A stretch of 47,514 nucleotides of DNA from Bacteroidales bacterium UBA4345 (GTDB lineage: Bacteria; Bacteroidota; Bacteroidia; Bacteroidales; Paludibacteraceae). The notes under the pieces are model-generated. The model had not been told where the DNA came from, made no database searches, and worked only from the letters and a program-made list of their open reading frames with translations. Location: contig DGTD01000075.1 of NCBI GenBank assembly GCA_002396385.1, positions 1-47,514 on the forward strand. The letters are read 5' to 3'. Positions 8,134-16,268 of this stretch are shown here, one piece after another. The position numbers were made by a program, and so were the translations under genes. The first letter of the stretch is position 1, and each line of letters starts with the position of its first letter.

Positions 8134-8883
8134 TTAGTTGCTGTGGAATTTCAAAACTGGCATCATTACGCCCAATGTAAAGGTGAACATCTGGTTGTTC
8201 GAACGCTGGAACACCGCGCTGCGGTCGTGCTCGAATACGTCTTTTAATCCGTAGTTCCACCGGGCTTCCGCCAGAATAGACAGTTTGCTTAGACGGAATT
8301 CGTATCCGGCTCCTACGCATAGCCCGAAATCCACATTGTTTTCTTCTATATCTTCGTTTAAACGAGGGTCGTTCCAGTTGTTCGTTAAAATGGCTTGCTG
8401 TTGCCCGGCTGTCAGGTTGGTCTTGGTCTCGCCTGTCTTCATCAGCAATCCCATTTTCGGACCGAAGTTGAAAAATAGCCGGTGGGTGTTGCCGAAATAG
8501 ATGTGTGCCAACAGCGGAATGCTTAAATAGTCAATCTCGCGTTCAATGGTGCCTCCAATGAACTGTTGCTCGTTGACTACGGTATAGTCGTTCCACCGCT
8601 CGTACCAGCCTCCCTGTATGTAGCTTGCCTCTAGTTGCAGGCCGAAGTGCTTTTGTGCGATAAAGCGGACCGCAACGCCAACATCGGCACCTTTCCGGTA
8701 GCCAAGGTCGCCCAAGTTGTTGGCGTATGTTATGTCGTTGTGCATGAAACGGACTTGCGACAGGGCCATACCGCCCTGCACGCCTACGCTTATCTCTTCT
8801 TCAAACCGGCTCCTGACCTGGCTGTAGGCGGTGCTCGACCAGCCTAAAAAGGCAATTAGGCAGATTGTGATTCTTTTTAACAT
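8134..8883 (-). CDS. Outer-membrane beta-barrel protein (PorT/OMP_b-brl_2 family)
   Basis: 249 aa with a signal peptide (MLKRITICLIAFLGWSSTAYS) and alternating aromatic/hydrophobic strands typical of the PorT-like eight-stranded barrel: VGVQGGMALSQVRF, GLQLEASYIQGGWYERW, YLSIPLLAHIYF, LFFNFGPKMGLLM, FGLCVGAGYEFRLSKLSILAEARWNYG. PorT is a component linked to type IX secretion, but this family includes many other barrels, so I do not call it porT. It sits 2 bp after the LysM gene and 12 bp before DUF4290. Presence of type IX-like tails on three proteins in the window fits a cell with a type IX apparatus. Confidence 0.75.
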   Translation of the reverse strand: MLKRITICLIAFLGWSSTAYSQVRSRFEEEISVGVQGGMALSQVRFMHNDITYANNLGDLGYRKGADVGVAVRFIAQKHFGLQLEASYIQGGWYERWNDYTVVNEQQFIGGTIEREIDYLSIPLLAHIYFGNTHRLFFNFGPKMGLLMKTGETKTNLTAGQQQAILTNNWNDPRLNEDIEENNVDFGLCVGAGYEFRLSKLSILAEARWNYGLKDVFEHDRSAVFQRSNNQMFTFTLGVMMPVLKFHSN

Positions 8884-8885
8884 CT

Positions 8886-11348
8886 TTATTCCAATTGTTT
8901 GTTCAAAAGCACATGTCCGTCGGTCCCGTTATTCCTCGAAATGGTAACATCGCTGTTATAGAAACCGCCTTCTTCGCTGTACCTCTTGAATTTGAAGTCG
9001 CTTTGGATGGTGTGTAAATTTTCCTTTGAAAGTTGGCTGAGGCCGTGCTCGAAGTTCTTACCGAACAGTGCTACCGCTTTACCGAAGTAGAGCATGATGT
9101 CGTAACCGAGGGCGCCATACATTGGTTGCGTGTTCCCCGGCTCCTGACCGTAGTATTTCCTGAAGTTGCCGATAAATTCTTTGCTGGCGCTGTCTTCGAA
9201 ATTGATGTCGTAGGCCGAACCGATATAGGTCTCTGCTACAAACAGGTCTTTGGCGATGGTTTGGTATTTGGTCCACTCGTTGTAGCCAAAAATCTTCACA
9301 TCGTATTTCTGCACGAGCATAGAATTGACGCTTGGTATGAGTTGGGTCAGGGCCACTTGGTCGGTGCTGGTGGTCAGCACAAGGTTCTCTTCCTTCTCTT
9401 TCAGCGACTCTTTCAATGCCTCGGCATTCGTGAACTCTATCTCTTTAACCGGTGTGCCAAGGCTCCGCAGCTTTGCTGCTATCGAGTCTGCCACCTCTTG
9501 TTTGTCGTTCTGCTTCTCGCCTTTGAATTTCGCCACCACTACATTCTTGCCTTTGAACAACTCGGCAAACGATTGGGCGTTCTCTTGGGCCATTTTCGAT
9601 TTTGGCGCATTGACGAGGAAGATGTTCGGATTGGTTTTCATCTCTTCGGTGCGCGACGAGAATGGAACAATCATTTTTACGTTGTTCTCGAGTGCGAATT
9701 TTCCCATTGGCGCGAATTGTGCCTTGTAGGCCGGACCTATCATTATGTCCATATTCTTCATCTCTTCCTTTTCTAACAAGGCGTTGATGTCCGCTTCGGT
9801 TTTCCCTGAATTGTAGACGTGCAGATAAACCCACACATTCTGTTCTTTCAGCGTTTTTGCCGCTAACAAGATGCCTTGGTAGAATTCGAGGAACTTGTCG
9901 GTATTGTTGTCGATTTGTCCGTCTTCTGTGTTGAAGGGGAGTAAAACGGCCACATGCACCTTGTTGTTGCCTTGCGTGCTGACGAAATAACTGCTGTTCC
10001 ACGAATACTTACGGTCGGGTGTGCGTGGAATGAAGATGATTTTGCCTGCTTGCAGACCATCGGCTTTCAACTCGGGGTTGACAGAAGTCAGCTCATACTC
10101 CGATATTTTGTAGGTTTTGCAAAGGCTGAACATGGTTTCGCCTTTCAGTACCGTATGCGCTATGTTGCTGTGCTTGGGCTCGCTTGCAGGGGCGTTGTGG
10201 CGGAAGACGCTTGCAACCCCCGTCTTTTCCTTTTCTTTGGCGCTTGGTGGAATGGCAAGCAACTGACCTACTTTTAACCCCTTCCTGACATCGTTGTTGG
10301 CGGTAACATCGTTAGGGTTGATGTTGAACTTCTTGCTGATGCTGAAGACGGTCTCGTCTTTCCCCACTTTGTGTATGCGGAAGTCGGGGGTCGAGTTCTT
10401 GTCGGCCAGATATTTGCTGGTCGGTGGCATAATAAGAGCCTTGCCGGCCTTTATACCTGAGTTTTTAACACCAGGGTTCAAACGCTCGATGTCGTTGGCG
10501 CTGACGTTGTAGGTGTTGGCTATGCCGTAAAGCGTCTCCCCCTTTTTAACCTCGTGGACCGTAAGTCCGCTCTTGTCGTTCTTCTTTTTCTGAGATGCGT
10601 TGCTGTGTGGTGCAGGCAATGTAAGCACTTCGCCCTCGATGATGGCGCGTTTTTTGAGTTTCGGATTCAATTCCTCGGCTTCGCTGACCGTGCAGCCCTG
10701 ACGCTTGCAGATGGCGTACAGCGTCTCGCCTTTCTTTACCTTGTATTTTGAGTAGCCGTTAGCCGCCTGGCTGCCCGGCTTTTCCGTATGGCTTGCCGTT
10801 TTTTGCGTCGCAGCACTGGCTGTTTCGGTTTTAGCTTTTGTGGTGGCAGGTACGGAGGTTTTTAGGGAACTGTTCTTTAATACCTTTAGGGTAGTGCCGC
10901 TTTTAAGTCCGTTCTTTACCAGTTTTTCGTTGCGGGTGCTAAGGTCGCTTATGCTGGTGTTGTATTTTCTGGCAATAGACGTTAGCGTTTCACCAGGTTT
11001 CACCAGGTGCTCCACTAGCTCTTTGTCTGTGCCCACACTGGTGGAGGCGTTGCTTGCTATAGGCTTCGCAGACTCGTTCTTGGCTGTGACGGGCTGCCCG
11101 GTGGCAGGAACCAGAATTTTTACCTCACTCTTCAATCCGTTCTTCAAAGAAGGGTTTACCCTCTCCATTTCGGCTACCGAGGTGTTGTATTTTTTGCAGA
11201 TGCCGAACAGCGTCTCGCCTTTTTTGACGAGGTGTTCCTGGTACTTTTTCCCGTTTATTGTCTTTTCTGCCTCTGTCGCATTGGCAGTCCATTGGAACAT
11301 GCCGAAAGCGAAGGCGAACAGTGCTAACTTTATAATCCTGCTTTTCAT
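8886..11348 (-). CDS. LysM-repeat protein with C-terminal periplasmic-binding-like domain
   Basis: 820 aa from the ATG at 11348; an upstream in-frame start at 11435 would precede a clear signal peptide (MKSRIIKLALFAFAFGMFQW). Six LysM modules follow, each with a VKKGETLFGICKKYNTS-like core and ending near VLxxP, separated by Ser/Thr/Lys linkers. The last ~370 residues (from VHVAVLLPFNTEDG) form a type 1 periplasmic-binding-protein-like domain resembling amino-acid ABC substrate-binding or LpoA-like folds. LysM binds peptidoglycan, so the protein is probably anchored to the wall in the periplasm; the ligand of the C-terminal domain is unknown. It is the first gene of the operon with the OMP barrel and DUF4290. 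Confidence 0.85.
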   Translation of the reverse strand: MKSRIIKLALFAFAFGMFQWTANATEAEKTINGKKYQEHLVKKGETLFGICKKYNTSVAEMERVNPSLKNGLKSEVKILVPATGQPVTAKNESAKPIASNASTSVGTDKELVEHLVKPGETLTSIARKYNTSISDLSTRNEKLVKNGLKSGTTLKVLKNSSLKTSVPATTKAKTETASAATQKTASHTEKPGSQAANGYSKYKVKKGETLYAICKRQGCTVSEAEELNPKLKKRAIIEGEVLTLPAPHSNASQKKKNDKSGLTVHEVKKGETLYGIANTYNVSANDIERLNPGVKNSGIKAGKALIMPPTSKYLADKNSTPDFRIHKVGKDETVFSISKKFNINPNDVTANNDVRKGLKVGQLLAIPPSAKEKEKTGVASVFRHNAPASEPKHSNIAHTVLKGETMFSLCKTYKISEYELTSVNPELKADGLQAGKIIFIPRTPDRKYSWNSSYFVSTQGNNKVHVAVLLPFNTEDGQIDNNTDKFLEFYQGILLAAKTLKEQNVWVYLHVYNSGKTEADINALLEKEEMKNMDIMIGPAYKAQFAPMGKFALENNVKMIVPFSSRTEEMKTNPNIFLVNAPKSKMAQENAQSFAELFKGKNVVVAKFKGEKQNDKQEVADSIAAKLRSLGTPVKEIEFTNAEALKESLKEKEENLVLTTSTDQVALTQLIPSVNSMLVQKYDVKIFGYNEWTKYQTIAKDLFVAETYIGSAYDINFEDSASKEFIGNFRKYYGQEPGNTQPMYGALGYDIMLYFGKAVALFGKNFEHGLSQLSKENLHTIQSDFKFKRYSEEGGFYNSDVTISRNNGTDGHVLLNKQLE

Positions 11349-11498
11349 TGAATCTTTCCTGTTTGATTCTGTAAGGGATGTTTTCGTGACGGCAAACGTT
11401 ACTACAATGAGTTTGCCATACCTTCGTAAGCGCATCGTTTAGCGCCTTTTGGGTGGAAGCGTGTCATAACCACAACATATAATCTAGCCCCCATTTTG

Positions 11499-11506
11499 CA
11501 AATTTA
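11499..11506 (-). promoter_or_regulatory. -7 box for the LysM operon
   Basis: The minus strand reads TAAATTTG, an exact TAnnTTTG match, about 150 bases upstream of the chosen start codon, leaving a long leader. The 355-bp intergenic region 11349-11703 also has to hold the promoter of the rightward gene at 11704. Confidence 0.45.
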
Positions 11507-11703
11507 CTAAAATATGCGGTTATTGAGCCCCATTTTCCTAAAAAATAGTTATTTCGCCTTCCCCGACAATCGTTTTGCCCAATTCGTACGCTACAGCCTG
11601 ATTTAGAGGTAGAAAAAGATTGTTGCGTCGTTTCCCTGCCTGTCGGCGCTGTTTGGTATGTTTTTTGTTTTCGCTTGGCTGTATAACAATTAAACAATCG
11701 CAT

Positions 11704-12291
11704 ATGAAGAAGATTTTTTTATCGATAATGTTGTCGGCGGGTGCATTGTTTGCCGCTTTTGCAGAAGAGGCTCCTGCCACTTTTATAGGAGACCAGCGCC
11801 TGGTTGTTGAAATTAGAGGTTCGAGCTGGCTTAGCGACTATACCTCGTTGGGCTGGTCGGTTGGTACCTTCAGCGATGCCCCCGGTCAAATCCAGAACGC
11901 TCTGGTCCTCTACAACTACAGCAAGATGAACATGCAGATTCAGCCAGGTTCGAAGCTGATTCTAAAGGTCAATGGCGAACCTATGGTCCTGACAACTGCA
12001 CAGGGTACCGCCTACGATGGTAGCACACGTACCTTCCGGGAATACGACCGGTTGTATGGCTGGGTTTACTATTTTGGTAATACTGTTTATTACGATGTTA
12101 CCCAGGAACAGGCCGATGCCATAAATACCTATGGCATTACCAAGTACCGCTACCAGGTGGACCAGACTGTTTTTGAACGTGACGAGATGAATGCACAGAA
12201 AATTGCTAAGAAAATGAAGCGTGCTTACGACGATTTGCGTGAATCTCAAAGCTATAAAGCCTCAAAAATTGACGATTTGTCCGATTTTTAA
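11704..12291 (+). CDS. Secreted protein of unknown function
   Basis: 195 aa from the ATG at 11704 (MKKIFLSIMLSAGALFAAFA signal peptide); the reading frame is open further upstream but without a plausible start. The mature part is beta-rich (RLVVEIRGSSWLSDYTSLGWSV, LYNYSKMNMQI, YGWVYYFGNTVYYDV), followed by a charged helical C-terminus (NAQKIAKKMKRAYDDLRESQ). I do not recognise the family. The export signal and codon use like its neighbours make it a real gene. It stands alone, divergent from the LysM operon, with an AT-rich region and a new promoter after it. Confidence 0.7.
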   Translation: MKKIFLSIMLSAGALFAAFAEEAPATFIGDQRLVVEIRGSSWLSDYTSLGWSVGTFSDAPGQIQNALVLYNYSKMNMQIQPGSKLILKVNGEPMVLTTAQGTAYDGSTRTFREYDRLYGWVYYFGNTVYYDVTQEQADAINTYGITKYRYQVDQTVFERDEMNAQKIAKKMKRAYDDLRESQSYKASKIDDLSDF

Positions 12292-12344
12292 CTTTTTATT
12301 GCATATTTATTGGTTTTTTGATGTGAAATTTTATTAAAAAATTT

Positions 12345-12352
12345 TAAATTTG
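12345..12352 (+). promoter_or_regulatory. -7 box for the wHTH gene
   Basis: TAAATTTG lies 29 bases before the start codon. A TTTG at 12317-12320 is present, but the 24-base spacing is longer than usual. Confidence 0.5.
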
Positions 12353-12381
12353 TACTACAAAACATCTAAAACTTAAATAAC

Positions 12382-12594
12382 ATGAATAGAGAAGAAATTG
12401 GATCATTTGCTGGCCCTATCTATGAGGCTTTGAAGGACGGAAAGACTCTTACTGTCGCTGAATTGAAGAAATCAACTGGCTTGAAAGATGCCGAATTGAA
12501 TATGGGCTTGGGCTGGCTGTTTTGCGAAGACAAACTTTATGTAAAGGTGGAAACTGTACGCAAAAAGGAAACTGAACTTATCGGTTGGAAGTAA
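12382..12594 (+). CDS. Winged-helix DNA-binding protein (DUF2582-like)
   Basis: 70 aa. The whole protein is one small winged helix: LKDGKTLTVAELKKSTGLKDAELNMGLGWLFCEDKLYV. It matches the short wHTH proteins (PF10771/DUF2582 type) common in Bacteroidetes and some archaea. It is monocistronic, with a TAAATTTG promoter upstream and a strong terminator 26 bases downstream. It probably binds nucleic acid; target and role are unknown. Confidence 0.8.
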   Translation: MNREEIGSFAGPIYEALKDGKTLTVAELKKSTGLKDAELNMGLGWLFCEDKLYVKVETVRKKETELIGWK

Positions 12595-12620
12595 TTCCGA
12601 CTTGTAATATAGCTAATATC

Positions 12621-12667
12621 GGGGGAATTGAAACGAATGGATGTTTCAGTTCCCCCTTTTTTTCCTC
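12621..12667 (+). terminator. Terminator after the wHTH gene
   Basis: GGGGGAATTGAAAC pairs with GTTTCAGTTCCCCC (one T-G wobble) around an 8-base loop and is followed by a run of T. Confidence 0.9.
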
Positions 12668-12679
12668 AATATATTTAGC

Positions 12680-12687
12680 TAACTTTG
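12680..12687 (+). promoter_or_regulatory. -7 box for the OmpA-family gene
   Basis: TAACTTTG, an exact TAnnTTTG match, lies 25 bases upstream of the start codon and just after the preceding terminator. Confidence 0.6.
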
Positions 12688-12712
12688 ACTTTAGATTTAG
12701 AATGTATTGAAT

Positions 12713-13660
12713 ATGAAAAAGAATGTGCTCTTTTTTGCTGTTGCGGCTGTGATGCTCAACGCTTCTTGCGTTTCCCAGAAAAAATATTCGGCGGCTGTCT
12801 TCAGAGGCGACAGCTTGGAAGCGCTTAACAGAGACTGCCAAAAGGTCGCAAACTCTTCGCAAGAGAATTTGAACAGCATTAATGCCAGCTTGAAGAATAA
12901 ATTGGCTGAGATGGCGAAAGATACGGCCAGCCAAAGCTTGCGTATGCACCAACTGCAATTGGCCAACGAACAGCTGCGTAACGACAACGCTGACCTTTAT
13001 GCCAAACTGCAGGGCTCGAGTAACGATTCCCAGGTGAAAGCGCTGTTGGGCGATCTGCAGAAGATTCAAGACAAACTGCAGGCTAGGGAAGATACCCTGC
13101 AGAAGGCCGAACAGCTGGTTCGCGAAAAAGAAAAGAAGGTGGGTGAGTTGAATGCCGTTATTGAGAAACAAAACCAGTCGATGCAGAAGCTCCGGCAACG
13201 CGTGGCCGATGCTCTGAAGGGGTATGTCGGCAAAGGTATGGCTGTTGAATACAAGAATGGTAAGGTCTACGTCTCGATGGATGAAAGCCTGCTGTTCACT
13301 TCCGGACACTGGGATGTGACCCCTAAGGCCGATTCTGCGCTGACTAAAGTGGCTGCCTTCCTGGCTGACAATAAAGATATACAGGTGGTGATTGAAGGAC
13401 ATACCGATGACCTCGCTTATCGTGGCAATGGTTACATTCTCGACAACTGGGACCTTTCGACCAAGCGTGCTACCGCTATCGTGCGATCTCTTTTGAAAAA
13501 CGATAAGATTAATCCTGCCCGTATTTCGGCTTCTGGACGTGCCGAGTTCGTCCCTGTTGACGATTCCAAAACAGCGGCTGCACGTCAGAAAAACAGACGT
13601 ACTGAGATTATCCTCAGCCCTAATATGGATGAATTGATGGATGTCATTAACGGAAAGTAA
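12713..13660 (+). CDS. OmpA-family lipoprotein with coiled coil
   Basis: 315 aa from the ATG at 12713 (a TTG two codons earlier is less likely). The signal sequence ends in lipobox LNASC with Cys19. Residues ~25-165 are a long coiled coil (EALNRDCQKVANSSQENLNS, KIQDKLQAREDTLQKAEQLV). The C-terminal third is the OmpA peptidoglycan-binding domain: VVIEGHTDD, LSTKRATAIVRSLL, ISASGRAEFVPV, RQKNRRTEIIL. It should tether the outer membrane to peptidoglycan. The stop codon TAA is immediately followed by the ATG of the GSCFA gene, so the two are co-transcribed. Confidence 0.92.
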   Translation: MKKNVLFFAVAAVMLNASCVSQKKYSAAVFRGDSLEALNRDCQKVANSSQENLNSINASLKNKLAEMAKDTASQSLRMHQLQLANEQLRNDNADLYAKLQGSSNDSQVKALLGDLQKIQDKLQAREDTLQKAEQLVREKEKKVGELNAVIEKQNQSMQKLRQRVADALKGYVGKGMAVEYKNGKVYVSMDESLLFTSGHWDVTPKADSALTKVAAFLADNKDIQVVIEGHTDDLAYRGNGYILDNWDLSTKRATAIVRSLLKNDKINPARISASGRAEFVPVDDSKTAAARQKNRRTEIILSPNMDELMDVINGK

Positions 13661-14635
13661 ATGGATTTCCGTACTGAAATAAAGGTACAAAAGGCGGATT
13701 TTGGCATTTCGTATGCCGACCGCCTTTTTTTTGTCGGCTCCTGTTTCTCTTCTAATATGGCCGACCGGCTTTCTGCCTTTAAATTCCCGCTCGTGGTGAA
13801 CCCTACGGGCGTCCTCTACAATCCGGCTTCGGTTTGCCTGTTGCTCCGTTCCCTGCTCAGTGGAAGACTGTTGGCGGAAAGTGACGTTTTTTTACAGGAT
13901 GGCGTTTGGAATAGTTTCTTCCTACACAGCTGTTTTTCATCCCTTTCCAAAGACGAACTTCTCAATAAGGCCAATTCCGCACTGTTGTCGGCAAAACGGG
14001 CTTTGGAGCAAACCTCGTGCCTGTTCCTGACTTTCGGTACGGCGTGGGTTTATCTCTTGAAAGAAACGGATACGGTGGTGGCCAACTGCCATAAAGTACC
14101 TGCCGACCGGTTCAAAAGGCAGCGTCTTTCGCCCGAGGAGGTGGTAGGGGAGTGCCTGCCGGTTTTCCAAGAATTGGTGGAACGTAACCCCGATATCCAT
14201 ATTGTGCTTACTGTCAGCCCTATCCGTCATTGGAAGGATGGCGCACATGGCAACCAGCTCAGCAAGGCGACCTTGTTGCTTGCTGTCGACCAGTTGTGCC
14301 AGTTATTGCCAGAGAATGTGTCTTACTTCCCGTCGTATGAACTGCTGATGGACGATTTGCGCGACTACCGGTTTTATGCCGACGATCTGCTACATCCGTC
14401 GAAACAGGCGGTCGACTACCTTTTCGAGAAGTTTTGTGGCGCTTATTTCTCTGACGATGTCATTGCTGCTATGAAAGAGGTCGGTCAGGTGGTGGCTGCT
14501 GCCAATCACCGGCCTATGAATCCTGATAGTTTTGGTTATAAACTGTTTTGTGAGCGTACACGTCAAAAAATGGCGGAACTGGGGAAACGTTTCCCTCATA
14601 TAGACTTTTCTGCGGAAGAACAGGCTTTTCGCTAG
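13661..14635 (+). CDS. GSCFA-domain protein
   Basis: 324 aa. The family-defining motif appears as VGSCFSSNMADRL near residues 26-38, followed by NPTGVLYNPASV and LTFGTAWVY. GSCFA is a conserved bacterial domain, related by fold to GDSL/SGNH-type esterases, of unconfirmed function. Later residues include VLTVSPIRHWKDG and DLLHPSKQAVDYL, which resemble SGNH-hydrolase block V (D-x-x-H) spacing, so a hydrolase role is plausible. It follows the OmpA gene with no gap and overlaps the convergent nitroreductase gene by 4 bp. The shared CTAG supplies a TAG stop on each strand. Confidence 0.9.
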   Translation: MDFRTEIKVQKADFGISYADRLFFVGSCFSSNMADRLSAFKFPLVVNPTGVLYNPASVCLLLRSLLSGRLLAESDVFLQDGVWNSFFLHSCFSSLSKDELLNKANSALLSAKRALEQTSCLFLTFGTAWVYLLKETDTVVANCHKVPADRFKRQRLSPEEVVGECLPVFQELVERNPDIHIVLTVSPIRHWKDGAHGNQLSKATLLLAVDQLCQLLPENVSYFPSYELLMDDLRDYRFYADDLLHPSKQAVDYLFEKFCGAYFSDDVIAAMKEVGQVVAAANHRPMNPDSFGYKLFCERTRQKMAELGKRFPHIDFSAEEQAFR

Positions 14636-15276
14636 ACAAAGGCCTGGTCGAAATGGTATTGGGCAATACCGGCGTCTATCTTCGTATAGAGACCCCATTT
14701 GGGAGTGACTGTGCCTTTCCCGTCAACTATCTCTATTTTGTAGCGTTGCTGGTTGAACGAACTTGGGGCCAGCAAGGCATATTCAATACCTTTCCGGAAA
14801 GTGTCGGAAAGGTGCTCCATAGCACAAACGTCTGATATTGATTTGGTTTTATGGCCTTTCCCCTGCGTCTCGCCATAACCGACGGCAATGACGCACACCA
14901 GTTTTTCTCCGTCGGTCAACTGCATGCGTTCGTTGTTTTTCTTGAAGGATGTAGTCACCCAGCAGGTGTTCAAGCCCAGTTGTTGTGCAAGCAGTACAAG
15001 GCGTTCGCCGTAGTAGCCGCACTTTCGGTCTAACTGCGGGTCGTTCTTGTGTCCGACCAATACGAAGTAGTTGGCTACGTTTTTGAAGTTACCATAGCGT
15101 GCCATAAGGCAGTTAAAGGCCTCCTTGTCGTTGGTGACCAGTTGCAGGTGGAGTCCGCTCTCGTTATTACAGGCGGTTACCTCTTCCCTCAGTCTTTCTA
15201 CAATGTCTTGCGCAATGGGTGCGTCTTTGTAGGCTCTGACGGCGTGCCGGTTCTTTATGGCTTCTTCAATAGTCAT
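14632..15276 (-). CDS. Nitroreductase-family protein
   Basis: 214 aa. The N-terminal IEEAIKNRHAVRAYKDAPI is the classic FMN-binding start of the nitroreductase fold. CGYYGERLVLLAQQLGLNTCWV and the C-terminal LLAPSSFNQQRYKIEI are the other conserved segments. Members are FMN-dependent NAD(P)H oxidoreductases of the cytoplasm; the natural substrate is not predictable. It is the last gene of an operon with the 68-aa gene (4 bp gap) and rimM, and it is convergent with the GSCFA gene, sharing a CTAG at the stops. Confidence 0.88.
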   Translation of the reverse strand: MTIEEAIKNRHAVRAYKDAPIAQDIVERLREEVTACNNESGLHLQLVTNDKEAFNCLMARYGNFKNVANYFVLVGHKNDPQLDRKCGYYGERLVLLAQQLGLNTCWVTTSFKKNNERMQLTDGEKLVCVIAVGYGETQGKGHKTKSISDVCAMEHLSDTFRKGIEYALLAPSSFNQQRYKIEIVDGKGTVTPKWGLYTKIDAGIAQYHFDQAFV

Positions 15277-15280
15277 GTGC

Positions 15281-15487
15281 TTATTTTTTCTTCAGCATTT
15301 TCAACATTTCGGCAGCCCCGTTCAAGTAGTCGAGCATGACGGTAGCCACAGCGTCGAGGTTCTCTTCGGGGTCATCAATGGCAGCTTGGGCATAATCCAT
15401 GGCTTTGTTGATGAGGGTTTGGTTGTATTCGCCCAATCCAAGCTTCTTGATCATTTCAAGAAAGTCTTTTTCTAATTCGAGTTTCAT
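15281..15487 (-). CDS. Small conserved helical protein of unknown function
   Basis: 68 aa, predicted all-helical and acidic in the middle (NKAMDYAQAAIDDPEENLDAV) with a Lys-rich end. It sits between rimM (13 bp) and the nitroreductase gene (4 bp), same strand and tight spacing, so it is very probably translated. I do not recognise a named family, though similar short proteins occur in Bacteroidetes. Confidence 0.7.
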   Translation of the reverse strand: MKLELEKDFLEMIKKLGLGEYNQTLINKAMDYAQAAIDDPEENLDAVATVMLDYLNGAAEMLKMLKKK

Positions 15488-15500
15488 TTCGCGTTTTTGT

Positions 15501-16040
15501 TTAGTCGAGGTCGAGCAAACCTTCAGGAAGGTGCATCACCATCAGTTTTTGTTCGTCGTTTATTTCAACAATATAGTCGTCGCTGGCAGGAATGATGAGG
15601 TTACCCCCGGTTGGAGTGGCCACACTGAACAACACGTTGGCCGTGCTGTCGTCCACATCGTCAATCACACCAATAGTCGCACCATCGGCCTGTATGGTGT
15701 AGCCGATATAGAGGTCGATGCTTATATCTCCTTCGGCTGCTTTCTTCTCCAGGTAGTTGGCTGGTAGCTGTCTGCGTTCTATGTAGACGGCGCATCCTGT
15801 CAGCTCGCAGGCCTGTCTGTCGTTGTCAATCCGTTTGAACTTCACAAACGCCTCTTCGTCATTTTTGAAACGGTATTCCTCAAGAAAGAAGGGTACCAGC
15901 AGCCCATCAGTCTCCACTATCAGGTAGTCGGCTTCGACCTCGTCCCAAACGTCGTTGGTAAAAACAAAGTTGAGTTCGCCTTTCAGACCATGAACCTTGG
16001 TCAGCCGGCCTATTTCTATCATGTCTTCTTTTTTCAGCAT
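15501..16040 (-). CDS. rimM: Ribosome maturation factor RimM
   Basis: 179 aa from the ATG at 16040 (MLKKEDMIEIGRLTKVHGLK); the open frame extends to 16121 but the extra residues are not RimM-like. The N-terminal RimM domain has GRLTKVHGLKGELNF and the C-terminal PRC-barrel has YIGYTIQADGATIGVIDDV, NVLFSVATPTGGNLIIPASD and MHLPEGLLDLD. RimM assists 16S rRNA processing and assembly of the 30S head. It leads an operon with the 68-aa gene and the nitroreductase. In many relatives it sits beside murA and DUF4290; here those neighbours are displaced. Confidence 0.95.
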   Translation of the reverse strand: MLKKEDMIEIGRLTKVHGLKGELNFVFTNDVWDEVEADYLIVETDGLLVPFFLEEYRFKNDEEAFVKFKRIDNDRQACELTGCAVYIERRQLPANYLEKKAAEGDISIDLYIGYTIQADGATIGVIDDVDDSTANVLFSVATPTGGNLIIPASDDYIVEINDEQKLMVMHLPEGLLDLD

Positions 16041-16268
16041 GCTGTTCGCTTTGGAATTATACGTCGGAATCGTTGTTTCGCAGCGATGGTTTCGCTGTAT
16101 GTTTTCCGTCCGTTTCCACAAAAATACAAAATTCCCGTCAGTTTCGCTTGTCGCAGTATTAGGCTACTGTCGCTTTTTTCTCTGCAGTGCCTTGTATCAG
16201 TTGGAACCAAGACTCTGTTTGCATTGGAAGTTATCTGTCCGTTTGTCAAAGTCTCGGCTGTTTAGACC

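Noticed and set aside
9033..9776. Rightward 247-codon frame opposite the LysM protein gene
   Set aside because: Antisense shadow of a well-defined gene; composition and lack of promoter argue against it.
12300..12381. Riboswitch before the wHTH gene
   Set aside because: AT-rich leader without recognisable aptamer structure; only the promoter is supported.
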